Below, in pieces: positions 18,621-26,437 of a stretch of DNA of 64,000 nt (positions within the stretch are counted from its first letter, which is position 1; every line of letters begins with the position of its first letter). The notes under the pieces are model-generated. The model was not told the DNA's origin and ran no database searches. It saw only the letters and a program-made list of their open reading frames with translations. Both the position numbers and the translations under genes were made by a program. This DNA is from Rhodospirillales bacterium (GTDB lineage: Bacteria > Pseudomonadota > Alphaproteobacteria > Rhodospirillales > Shumkoniaceae): assembly GCA_018432935.1 (NCBI GenBank), contig JAHDSF010000012.1, positions 62,001-126,000 of the forward strand. Reading direction: 5' to 3'.

Positions 18621-18908
18621 TCAGCCGCCTTCGAGCATGACCAGCATGTCGAGCCGGTCGCCGGGCCGGATGAAATCAGCAAGCGCGAGGATGTCGGCGC
18701 CGCGCAGGACCAGCAGCCCCAGCGGCTTGATGTCCTGCGGCTCCCAACGCGCGTAGGGCTGAAGCCGCGGCTCGCGCTCGCGCAGCACGACCAGGAAGCT
18801 CTCGACCGTGGTCTCGCCGGCGATCGTCTCCTCGCCGGTCTCGCCCATGATGCGGTCGAGCGGCGAGTGCCAGGTGAGATGGACCTTCAGGCTTCCGGTA
18901 TCATCCAT
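18621..18908 (-). CDS. MoaD/ThiS-like small protein ending in Gly-Gly
   Basis: A 95-residue protein whose C terminus is LDMLVMLEGG, the last two residues being Gly-Gly, and whose middle reads FLVVLREREPRLQPY and LGLLVLRGADILAL before the hydrophobic end with PGDRLDML. This matches the ubiquitin-like beta-grasp layout of MoaD and ThiS, where the diglycine is adenylated and thiocarboxylated. Start ATG 18908 has GAGGAG at the right distance. No E1-like adenylyltransferase, MoaE or ThiG gene is nearby, so its partner is unknown. The call rests on motif shape rather than strong identity. Confidence 0.6.
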   Translation of the reverse strand: MDDTGSLKVHLTWHSPLDRIMGETGEETIAGETTVESFLVVLREREPRLQPYARWEPQDIKPLGLLVLRGADILALADFIRPGDRLDMLVMLEGG

Positions 18909-19033
18909 CGCGAACTCCTCGGCGGCAGTCTGCCACGCCGCGTGGGAAGGCGCCAAATGTTCCCGTGCGCCTTCCGGAACTTGCGCTAAGATGACGCCCC
19001 CGCCGCACCGGCTGGCATAAGAGGTAGAAGGCC

Positions 19034-20317
19034 GTGAGACTCGAGAAGGTCAGCATCAAGCTTCCCACCGGGTTCGACTATCCGTTCCCGCGCATGATTT
19101 CGGTCGAGCAGCGCTTCCCGGAGATGCGGGTGACCGACGTCGCGGCGACGGTGAAGGCCTCGCTGCAGGCGCTCGGGCCGTTGCCGGTGGCCGGCAAGCG
19201 TATCGCGGTGACGGCCGGCAGCCGCGGCATCCCGCAGGTGGTGGCGATCTACCGCGCCGTGCTCGACGGGCTGAAGGCGATGGGCGCCAAGCCGTTCATC
19301 GTCACCGCCATGGGCAGCCACGGCGGCGCCACCGCCGAGGGGCAGCGCGGCCTGATCGAGGGCTTCGGCCTCACCGAGCAGGCGCTGGGCGCCCCCATCC
19401 TCGCCAGCATGGACACCGTCCAGGTCGCCACCCTGGACGACGGCACCCCGGTCTACTGCGACCGCCACGCCCACGAAGCGGACGGTATCGTGGTGGTCAA
19501 CAAGATCAAGGCGCATTCCAACTACAAGGCCGACTACGAAAGCGGACTCGCCAAGATGATGGCGATCGGGCTCGGCAAGCACCTCGGCGCCGTCCATTAC
19601 CATCACCATGGCTTCGCCCGCTTCCATGCGCTGGTCCCCGACGTCGCCCGCGCTTTCATGAAGGCGAAGAACGTCGTGTTCGCGGTCGGCATCGTCGAGA
19701 ACGCGACCGACGACCTCGCCATCGTCGAGGCGATCCCGACCGACCGCATCCTCGCCCGCGAGAAGGAGCTGCTGGCGGAATCGAAACGCATCATGGGCAA
19801 GATCCTGGTGCCGCGATTCGACGTCCTGATCGTCGACGAGATCGGCAAGGAATACTCGGGCCAGGGGATGGACCCCAACGTCACCGGCCGCGCCACCTCG
19901 GGCCTGCCCGGCTTCCCTGCGACGGGGGTGCAGCGGATCGTCGTGCGCAACCTCACCGACGGTTCGCACGGCAACGCCGCCGGGATCGGCAACGCCGACC
20001 TGATACCGATGCGCTGCGCCGACCGCATCGACTTCGACGTCACCTACATCAACGGGATCACCGCCACCAATCTGGCCGGGACGCGGCTGCCGATGGTGCT
20101 GAACAACGACCGCGAATGCCTGGCGGTGGCGATGATGAGCTGCAACATGGTGACCCCCGAGACGATCAAGGTCGTGCGGGTGAAGAACACCAAGAAGCTC
20201 TATAGCATCTGGCTTTCCGAATCGTACCTGCCCGAGATCCGGGGCCGCGACGACGTCGTCGTCAAGGGCGACGCGCAGCCGTTCCGGTTCGACGGCGACG
20301 GCAACCTGACGGGCTGA
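19034..20317 (+). CDS. LarA-like (lactate racemase domain) protein
   Basis: A 427-residue protein with features of the LarA N-terminal domain group: TAGSRGIPQVV (about 61-71), a conserved FIVTAMGSHGGATAEGQRGLI segment split around residue 95, NKIKAHSNYKADYESGLAKMM and KHLGAVHYHHHG. It is longer on DUF2088-like sequence than classical nickel-pincer lactate racemase and no larB, larC or larE genes are present in the window, so pincer cofactor supply is unclear. It starts with GTG behind GAGG. The sugar-acid dehydratase follows 93 bases downstream in the same direction, which suggests a shared 2-hydroxy-acid or aldonate catabolic role; that is inference. Confidence 0.75.
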   Translation: MRLEKVSIKLPTGFDYPFPRMISVEQRFPEMRVTDVAATVKASLQALGPLPVAGKRIAVTAGSRGIPQVVAIYRAVLDGLKAMGAKPFIVTAMGSHGGATAEGQRGLIEGFGLTEQALGAPILASMDTVQVATLDDGTPVYCDRHAHEADGIVVVNKIKAHSNYKADYESGLAKMMAIGLGKHLGAVHYHHHGFARFHALVPDVARAFMKAKNVVFAVGIVENATDDLAIVEAIPTDRILAREKELLAESKRIMGKILVPRFDVLIVDEIGKEYSGQGMDPNVTGRATSGLPGFPATGVQRIVVRNLTDGSHGNAAGIGNADLIPMRCADRIDFDVTYINGITATNLAGTRLPMVLNNDRECLAVAMMSCNMVTPETIKVVRVKNTKKLYSIWLSESYLPEIRGRDDVVVKGDAQPFRFDGDGNLTG

Positions 20318-20410
20318 CCCCGTTCTCCCGGCGCCTTTTGCTTGACCGCCGGCGCCGTCGGGTTCCATGAAGGTCGCTGCGACATCATCTTCGGTTTCGA
20401 GAGATTCCCC

Positions 20411-22591
20411 ATGCCTTCCCGTTCCTCCGCCGTCATCAACGGCGAGTTCGCCGATCTCGTGATCGACGAGAGCTACAACCCCTACCGGACCTGTATCCAG
20501 GGCCTCGCCAACGAACCGGTCTGCGTGCAGGAAATCCTGCGCCGGGCCGAGCGGCTGCTGCAGGGCGAGCCCGGCTTCGAGGGACTCGGCGACTACGGCC
20601 AGCCGGCGATTGTCGGCCGCCTGGCCTCGAACCGGCCGCGGGTGGCGATCATCCAGGGTTCGGCCGACCACCCCGCGCACCTCTACGACCACGAGCATAT
20701 GCTGCGGGCGGCGGCGCGGATCTGGCAGAACGGCGGCGTGCCGTTCACCTTCGGCGTGCCGGTGATCTGCGACGGCACCGCACAGAGCAACATCGGGCAA
20801 AGCTATTCGCTGGCCTCGCGCAACCACACCGCGATGGCCGTCAACATCACCTTCGAGGGCCACTGCTACCACGCCGCCTACGTGCTGTCGGGGTGCGACA
20901 AGTCGCCGACCGGCATCCTGTCGGGGCTGGCCGCGGCCGACCGCGCGCGCCGCCAGCCGGAACGCGGCCAGGCCCCGGTGTGGGCGATTTTCGCGCCTTC
21001 CCACGTCCTGCGCGGCGGCGAGATCCCGGCCGCCACCAAGGCCAGGCTGCAGGAGATCCAGGCCGCCGCAAAGGCCGGCGGGGACCCCCAGCTCGCCGCC
21101 GACATCGAGGAGAACTTCCACTACATCCTGCAGTGCTCGTCGGACGAGGCGTTCCTCGGCCAGCTCAACCGCGCGGTCAAGCAGGGCTTCTGCACGCGCG
21201 ACGAGGCCGACCGCATCCTCGACGAGCTCGCCGCCGCCACCTGCCACGACAAGGGCGGGGTGTGCGCCTTCAACGGCACCGGCAACTCGTCACGCACCCT
21301 GATCGCCGCCCTCGGCTTCGCACCGCGCCAGGTCGAGCTGCTGGTCGACGAGCCCGAGACCCTGATCGTCAGCTACACGGTGGACCAGCTTTTCCGCGTC
21401 CTCAACCGGCCCGAGTTCAGCGTCATCAACGTGCTCGCCCGCAATTACGCGAACGCCATCCGCATCCACAACGCGACCGGCTCGTCGACCAACCTGATGC
21501 TGCATATGCCGGCGGTAATGCGCCACGCCGGCTTCGACGTCACCGTGTTCGACTACGAGCGGGTCCAGGAGTCCCACCCCGTGCCCGACGTCTTCGCCCA
21601 CAGCCTGACCGAGGGCCGCGACACGTTTGCACTGGCGATGCAGGCCCAGGCCGGTCGCCACCACGGCATGGAGAGCCTGTACAAGGTGCTGGCCGACCTC
21701 GGGGTGCCGATGGACCTCGATGCCCCGACCATGGCCGGCAAGACGTGGCGGCAGCGGATCGCCAACCTGCGCCATGCGGTCGATCCCGACCTGCCCGAGA
21801 AGGAGGCCGTGATCCGGGTCAGGCCGGTGCGCGACATCTCGGGCACGACCGTGCTGCGCGGCAACTTCTTCTCGACCGGCGTGGTCAAGGTCGCCGGCAT
21901 GTCGACCGAGCAGTACACCCGCTTCGACGGCCGCTGCTTCATCGTCCGCTACTACGAGAACGAGCACGTCTGCTCGGACGAGATGCAGGCTGCCGATCTG
22001 GTCGCCACGCTGTCGCAGATGGACGGACTGAGCGAGCCCTTGCTCGCGGCGGTGCGGAAGGCCAACGGCGGCTCCGGGCCGGGCGACTTCAAGGCGATGG
22101 TCGAGGAGGGCACGCTGGCCTTCGCCTTCGTCATCGCCGGCCAGGGACCGAAAGCCTTCGGCATGCCCGAGATGTTCGCCCCCAGCCAGTACCTGCGCCA
22201 CCACGGGGTGCTGGAGCGGACCTCGATCCTGATGACCGACGGCCGTTACTCGGGCGTCACCAAGGGGGCCTGCATCGGCCACGTCACCCCCGAGGCGTTC
22301 GAGGGCGGCGGCATCGGTGCCCTGGTCAACGGCGACGTCGTCTGGGTGCGGCTGGGCGAGCGCCGCATCGACCTGCTGGACGGCGCGGCCTTCCTCGAGG
22401 GCGCGAAGCGTCCCCTTGCTGCACCGCCCCTGGAAGCGCGCGCCTCGCTCCTCGCCGAGCGCCGCGCCCGCATGGAGAAGCGCCTGCTGCAGGTCGCCGC
22501 CTGCAGCGTGCTCGACCACGTGTCACCCGCCGAACGCGGCGTGGTGCCCGAGGCGGTCGACCGGCGGGCGGTCGAGAAGTGGTCGGTCTGA
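20411..22591 (+). CDS. IlvD/Edd-family dehydratase (large, sugar-acid type)
   Basis: A 726-residue iron-sulfur dehydratase. Landmarks are LSGCDKSPTG (cluster cysteine), a second cysteine in CHDKGGVCAFNGTGNSS, HNATGSSTNLMLH and the C-terminal DGRYSGVTKGACIGHVTPEA. The length is well above the 560-620 residues of dihydroxy-acid and phosphogluconate dehydratases and nearer the YjhG/YagF aldonate dehydratases, with extra sequence between the first and second cysteine blocks. It probably removes water from an aldonic acid to give a 2-keto-3-deoxy acid. ATG 20411 is selected because the conserved domain starts soon after; the frame is open 69 bases upstream. It likely shares transcription with the LarA-like gene. 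Confidence 0.85.
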   Translation: MPSRSSAVINGEFADLVIDESYNPYRTCIQGLANEPVCVQEILRRAERLLQGEPGFEGLGDYGQPAIVGRLASNRPRVAIIQGSADHPAHLYDHEHMLRAAARIWQNGGVPFTFGVPVICDGTAQSNIGQSYSLASRNHTAMAVNITFEGHCYHAAYVLSGCDKSPTGILSGLAAADRARRQPERGQAPVWAIFAPSHVLRGGEIPAATKARLQEIQAAAKAGGDPQLAADIEENFHYILQCSSDEAFLGQLNRAVKQGFCTRDEADRILDELAAATCHDKGGVCAFNGTGNSSRTLIAALGFAPRQVELLVDEPETLIVSYTVDQLFRVLNRPEFSVINVLARNYANAIRIHNATGSSTNLMLHMPAVMRHAGFDVTVFDYERVQESHPVPDVFAHSLTEGRDTFALAMQAQAGRHHGMESLYKVLADLGVPMDLDAPTMAGKTWRQRIANLRHAVDPDLPEKEAVIRVRPVRDISGTTVLRGNFFSTGVVKVAGMSTEQYTRFDGRCFIVRYYENEHVCSDEMQAADLVATLSQMDGLSEPLLAAVRKANGGSGPGDFKAMVEEGTLAFAFVIAGQGPKAFGMPEMFAPSQYLRHHGVLERTSILMTDGRYSGVTKGACIGHVTPEAFEGGGIGALVNGDVVWVRLGERRIDLLDGAAFLEGAKRPLAAPPLEARASLLAERRARMEKRLLQVAACSVLDHVSPAERGVVPEAVDRRAVEKWSV

Positions 22592-22651
22592 GGACGGCGG
22601 GCCGGAGGCGTCCGGGCATGACGGCATCCATCAAGCGGTGCGTGGCTTGCC

Positions 22652-23032
22652 CTACGCATCCCCCGTCGGCGTGACGGTGGCGCCTTCGAACATCAGCATG
22701 GCGGTCCGCACGGGGGCGCGGGTGCGGTGGAGCTTGCCTTTGGGCACGGCGACGCCCTGGTTGGGCCCAAGCTCGACAGTCTCGCCGCCCTCGAGGTCGA
22801 TCAGCAGCCGGCCATCGACGACGTAGAAGAACTCGTCCTCGTTGTCGTGCTTGTGCCAGTGGAACTCGCCCTTGACGACGCCGAGACGGACCACGCACTC
22901 GTTGATCCGGCACAAGGTCTGGTTCGACCAGTCCTCCGTCGTTTCGCCGCGGATGCGGTCGACATCGATGTGCTTGAGGAAGCCGTAGCGGATCGAGGTG
23001 TCGATATTGTAGCGGGCGAATTCGTCGCTCAT
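22652..23032 (-). CDS. Cupin-domain protein
   Basis: A 126-residue single-domain cupin. Metal-binding residues are in FHWHKHDNEDEFFYVVDG (two or three His and a Glu), followed by the second cupin motif VPKGKLHRTRAP. Small cupins of this shape act as isomerases, dioxygenases or sugar binders. The start at 23032 has an AAGGAGAGG site. It converges with the dehydratase and lies directly upstream-adjacent to a lipoprotein gene on the same strand (14-base gap), so it may be transcribed with that gene. Confidence 0.82.
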   Translation of the reverse strand: MSDEFARYNIDTSIRYGFLKHIDVDRIRGETTEDWSNQTLCRINECVVRLGVVKGEFHWHKHDNEDEFFYVVDGRLLIDLEGGETVELGPNQGVAVPKGKLHRTRAPVRTAMLMFEGATVTPTGDA

Positions 23033-23046
23033 CGCGTGCCTCTCCT

Positions 23047-23757
23047 TCAGAACAGCGGCCTGGTTCCCTTCAGGCCGTTGTCGCCGACTTCGACCTCGAA
23101 TTCGAGCCGTCCCTCGCCTCGTTCCGGCGTTACCCGGCCATGGATTTCCAGGGCAGTGGCCTTGCGCGGCGGATTGACCCGCACCCCGGTCTGGTCCCAG
23201 GCGAACAGCAGCTTGGGAACCTGCAGGCGGTCGAAGCGCTCCGACGGCCACAGGTAGGCGTTGAAGGCGAATTTCCCCTTCTCGCACGCCGCCGCCGTCC
23301 AGTAGAAGCGGTCGGAATGCAGCCGCAGGCCCTCCGGCGGAGGTGCGAACAGGCCCGCCTCGCGGGCGGTTGCCGAAAGGGCGGCAACGTCGGCGTCGCG
23401 CAGCCAGGTCTGGGCGATCTTTCCCCTCCAGGGGCCGAGCACGTCCGCCGCCTCGCCGATGGGCACGCTGCCCAGTTGCGGAGGGCCGATGACCCGCGCG
23501 GTCAGCAGGGTCTCGCCGGGCCGGCCGACACCCGTCTGGACGTCGTAGGTGCGGACCTGCTCGCTGTAGATGGCGTTGTAGACAAACCGGTAACGGTCCG
23601 GAGCGCCCTCGACGCAGGCGCTTTTGATGTCGCCGCCGCCCAGATAGTCGTACCAGGACAGCTTGCGCGACAAGGGGTCGGTCGCGCCCTGGTAGGCGCA
23701 TCCGGCAAGCAGAAGCAGCGCACCCACGGCGCGCAGGATCAGGGTCGCAGTCGTCAC
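23047..23757 (-). CDS. Hypothetical lipoprotein
   Basis: A 236-residue protein with a clear lipobox, LLLLAGCAY (Cys20), preceded by a hydrophobic signal. The mature part has two lone cysteines (about 48 and 159) and no domain I recognise; it contains phrases such as YRFVYNAIYSEQVRTYDV and FYWTAAACEKGKFAFNAYLWP and ends with a beta-rich segment. The start is GTG at 23757. It probably sits on the outer membrane inner leaflet. It shares strand and close spacing with the cupin gene. Confidence 0.75.
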   Translation of the reverse strand: MTTATLILRAVGALLLLAGCAYQGATDPLSRKLSWYDYLGGGDIKSACVEGAPDRYRFVYNAIYSEQVRTYDVQTGVGRPGETLLTARVIGPPQLGSVPIGEAADVLGPWRGKIAQTWLRDADVAALSATAREAGLFAPPPEGLRLHSDRFYWTAAACEKGKFAFNAYLWPSERFDRLQVPKLLFAWDQTGVRVNPPRKATALEIHGRVTPERGEGRLEFEVEVGDNGLKGTRPLF

Positions 23758-23820
23758 GGAAAACGCCTCCTCCCACTCCGCTCGTCATATTGGAAAGGCG
23801 GCCAAGGAATCCCAGCACCG

Positions 23821-24876
23821 TCAGTCCCTGTCGGTGCCCTCCACCCAGCCGCGGTCGTAGAAGGCGATGAAGTCGTCGTCGACCAGGGGCCGACCCGGCG
23901 CCCGTTGCGGGCCATAGGCGGCGACGATGCGCAGATGGCTGACCGCGTACTGCTCCTCCGGCAACCGAGCCTGCTTGTACAGGGCTAGGATGCCGTCCTC
24001 GCCGCCTTCGCGCAGCAGGCGGCCGGCGTTCTCGGGCGGGATGCCGGCGCGCACGGCAACGGCGTGCTCGAAGAACTCGTGGTCGCCGACCTCCAGCGAC
24101 CGGAGGACAAGCGCCGGCGTCAGGCGCTGGCGGCGGGCCAGGGCCCGCACGAGGCGCACGACGTCACGGTCGCGCGGCCGCGTTCCCAGCAGCTGCTCGA
24201 CCGCCTTCTCGCGGGTTTCCAGGATCAGCGATTCGGTGAGTTCGGGCGGCAGATCGTGGTTGGCCGCCAGCCGGCCCTTCAGGCTGTCGGACACCACCTC
24301 GACCAGGCACCGCACGATGCGCGGCGGCAGGTAGGCGCGGTCCACCAGCCCTTCCTGGACCGGCGGGCTGTCGCCGAGGTCGTTGATGATGCGTTCGTAG
24401 GTGCGCTCGGCGATGCTGGCCCCGGGATTGGCGACCAGGCTGGAGACGACGGCCGTGCTTCTGGTCCCGGCCAGGACGTCGGCCACGAACTCCGAAACCC
24501 GCGCCCGCCGGGCGATCGCCACCTGGTGTTCCTCGCCCCGGGTATGGATGATGTCGAGCAGGTCGGCGTCGCTGAGGACGACGGCATCATGGAGCACCGG
24601 GCCGGCGACCTCGATGACGTCCTGCGCCAGCGTGCAGGCAACATCGTGCGGCAGGTTGGCGCAGGCGTGGAGCTTCTCCGACAAGGTCCGGCGGACCACC
24701 ACCTCGACGTCCCGGGCGAGCAGGCGGAAGATCGATTCGGCGATCGCGCGTTCGTTGTCCCCCAGGGTCTCTGCGGCAAACGCCGCCGCGATCTTGCCGC
24801 CGACCGCCGCGCGACCCTGGGCCGAGCGGTCTTCGAGAAGCGCCTTCACGTCATCCGGAGTAAGGGTTCCCATCAT
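23821..24876 (-). CDS. DUF2336 protein
   Basis: About 351 residues, all helical in appearance, matching the DUF2336 family of alphaproteobacteria: repeated elements such as RLLARDVEVVVRRTLSEKLH, EFVADVLAGTRSTAVVSSLVANPGASIAER and PPRIVRCLVEVVSDSLKGRLAA, ending in a charged C terminus. The repeats resemble HEAT-like helical pairs. Function is not established. Two adjacent ATG codons (24876 and 24873) begin the frame; the ribosome site is poor. It is divergent from the dCMP deaminase gene, with about 130 bases between. Confidence 0.75.
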   Translation of the reverse strand: MMGTLTPDDVKALLEDRSAQGRAAVGGKIAAAFAAETLGDNERAIAESIFRLLARDVEVVVRRTLSEKLHACANLPHDVACTLAQDVIEVAGPVLHDAVVLSDADLLDIIHTRGEEHQVAIARRARVSEFVADVLAGTRSTAVVSSLVANPGASIAERTYERIINDLGDSPPVQEGLVDRAYLPPRIVRCLVEVVSDSLKGRLAANHDLPPELTESLILETREKAVEQLLGTRPRDRDVVRLVRALARRQRLTPALVLRSLEVGDHEFFEHAVAVRAGIPPENAGRLLREGGEDGILALYKQARLPEEQYAVSHLRIVAAYGPQRAPGRPLVDDDFIAFYDRGWVEGTDRD

Positions 24877-25007
24877 CCACCGTCCCGCCGGGCAGCCTTG
24901 CGCGCATTGTACATCGGCCGCGCCGGTTGCGCGATTTTCGCGATTGCATGGTGCCGACGATGCCACCAAGATCCCAGTTGCACCAGGGACAACGGGGAGA
25001 CAGCGCC

Positions 25008-25535
25008 GTGGCGGAAGAGCCGAAGCGGAAGCGTCCGTCGTGGGACGAATACTTCCTCGACCTCATCGAGGCGGTCGCCAAGCGTGCCACCTGCGACCGC
25101 GGGCGCAGCGCCTGTGTGATCACCAAGGCCAACCGTATCATCGCCACCGGCTATGTCGGCTCGCCGCCCGGGCTGCCGCACTGCGACGACGTCGGCCACC
25201 TGTTCCGCAAGGCGGTCGATGAGGACGGCCAGATCCGCACCCACTGCGTGCGCACCATCCATGCCGAGCAGAACGCGATCTGCCAGGCGGCCCGCTATGG
25301 CGTCGCGCTGGACGGCGCGACCCTTTACTGCACGATGGAGCCGTGCCGGGTCTGCGCGATGCTGATCATCGCCGTCGGGATCAAGCGCGTGGTGGCACGC
25401 CGGCGCTATCACGCGGGCGCCGACACCCGGCAGATGTTCCACGATGTCGGCGTGGCCCTGGAGGTGGTCGAGGACACGATCCAGTCCTACGACAGCCAGG
25501 CGGAGGCGGACCCGCTCAGGAGCGCCGATTCTTGA
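25008..25535 (+). CDS. dCMP/cytidine-type deaminase
   Basis: A 175-residue zinc-dependent deaminase of the deoxycytidylate group. The zinc motif reads IHAEQNAI (His85, Glu87) and MEPCRVCA (Cys113, Cys116). The middle TGYVGSPPGLPHCDD matches dCMP deaminases, in which this region binds the deoxynucleotide, and an additional Cys/His set (CDDVG, THC) could bind a second zinc as in ComEB-type enzymes. It makes dUMP for dTMP synthesis. Start GTG 25008 has a GGGGAG site. The 3' end overlaps the convergent DUF6460 gene by 20 bases. Confidence 0.88.
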   Translation: MAEEPKRKRPSWDEYFLDLIEAVAKRATCDRGRSACVITKANRIIATGYVGSPPGLPHCDDVGHLFRKAVDEDGQIRTHCVRTIHAEQNAICQAARYGVALDGATLYCTMEPCRVCAMLIIAVGIKRVVARRRYHAGADTRQMFHDVGVALEVVEDTIQSYDSQAEADPLRSADS

Positions 25536-25764
25536 CGTAGCGGATCACGGCGAACACCCCCCACACCGGCACCACGATCATGGCGCCGGAGACCAGATAG
25601 ACGCCGAGGTCCCTGGCATTGCGCGCGGCCCAGGCGAAGGTGTCTCCGACCCAGTCGATGAAGCCGCGCAGCACCTGCTCGGGTGTCCAGCCCACCAGGT
25701 GCAGCACGAAGCCGACGACCACCGACAGCACCGCCAGCTTGAGGATCAGGGCGCCCCAACGCAT
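25516..25764 (-). CDS. Small membrane protein, DUF6460-like
   Basis: An 82-residue protein with two hydrophobic segments (about 5-25 and 54-75) and a short charged C terminus (VKNRRS). The mid part, GWTPEQVLRGFIDWVGDTF, fits the DUF6460 family seen in alphaproteobacteria. Likely inner-membrane; role unknown. It ends within the tail of the deaminase gene. Confidence 0.7.
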   Translation of the reverse strand: MRWGALILKLAVLSVVVGFVLHLVGWTPEQVLRGFIDWVGDTFAWAARNARDLGVYLVSGAMIVVPVWGVFAVIRYVKNRRS

Positions 25765-25835
25765 CGGCTCTTCTCCGCCTCAGGTTGTCTTCCTTGATAG
25801 CATCCGCAGAAGCCGACCGGAAGGCAGTCGCCTGC

Positions 25836-26384
25836 TCAGGGCACGACGAGGTTGCCCAGCTTGCTGCGGACCTGCGGCGGCAGCTTGGCATCGAGATCGT
25901 TCACCATGTCGCGGGCCATTTCGGCCCATAGCTGCTCGCGCTGTTCCGGCGTCACGGTGCCGGGGGCGGAACGCCGGCTCGTCACCCTCGCCTCGGCGGC
26001 AACCGGCTGGTTGCTGCGCGGGTCCACCGCCTCGACCCGTACATCGAGGACGCTTTCGTAAAGCCGACCCTGCTGGCCCTGCACCTGCTCGGCGATGCTT
26101 GCGTTCCGGACCACCACCTTCGCCGTCCCGGCCTTGCCCACCGGCTTCAGGCGTGAGTTGGCCCAGGCGCCGACCGCGCTCACCAGCCGGTCGGCAAAGC
26201 TCCGTTCCGCCGGCGTCAGGGTCGCGCTGTCAAAGCCCTGCACCGGAGCCACGTTGGCAACGTCCAGCTTGGTCGTGAAGGTGTAGGCCGGGATGTCCGA
26301 TGCGGCCGGCTTCATCGGCCCGACTTCGCATGCGGCCAAACCGAAGACCGTCACCGCCGCGGCGAGAACGCGAACGATCGTCAT
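25836..26384 (-). CDS. Hypothetical lipoprotein
   Basis: A 182-residue protein with an N-terminal signal and lipobox FGLAACE (Cys19). The rest contains AERSFADRLVSAVGAWANSRL and VTPEQREQLWAEMARDMVNDLDAKLPPQ (broken here across positions), suggestive of a beta-strand core flanked by helices. No family recognised. The ATG 26384 follows a G-rich ribosome site. It lies 54 bases upstream-adjacent to the BvgS-like kinase 3' end on the same strand, so co-transcription is possible. Confidence 0.75.
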   Translation of the reverse strand: MTIVRVLAAAVTVFGLAACEVGPMKPAASDIPAYTFTTKLDVANVAPVQGFDSATLTPAERSFADRLVSAVGAWANSRLKPVGKAGTAKVVVRNASIAEQVQGQQGRLYESVLDVRVEAVDPRSNQPVAAEARVTSRRSAPGTVTPEQREQLWAEMARDMVNDLDAKLPPQVRSKLGNLVVP

Positions 26385-26437
26385 GGAACCCCCCACCAGT
26401 TTGCTGCCCGCTATGATGGTGCGTTCGCGCACGGCCT

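Noticed and set aside
18986-21247. Very long minus-strand reading frame (753 codons)
   Set aside because: It is antisense to the LarA-like and dehydratase genes. Its translation is low-complexity, rich in His, Asp, Arg, Gly and Val, with no domain signature; this is usual for the frame opposite GC-rich genes.
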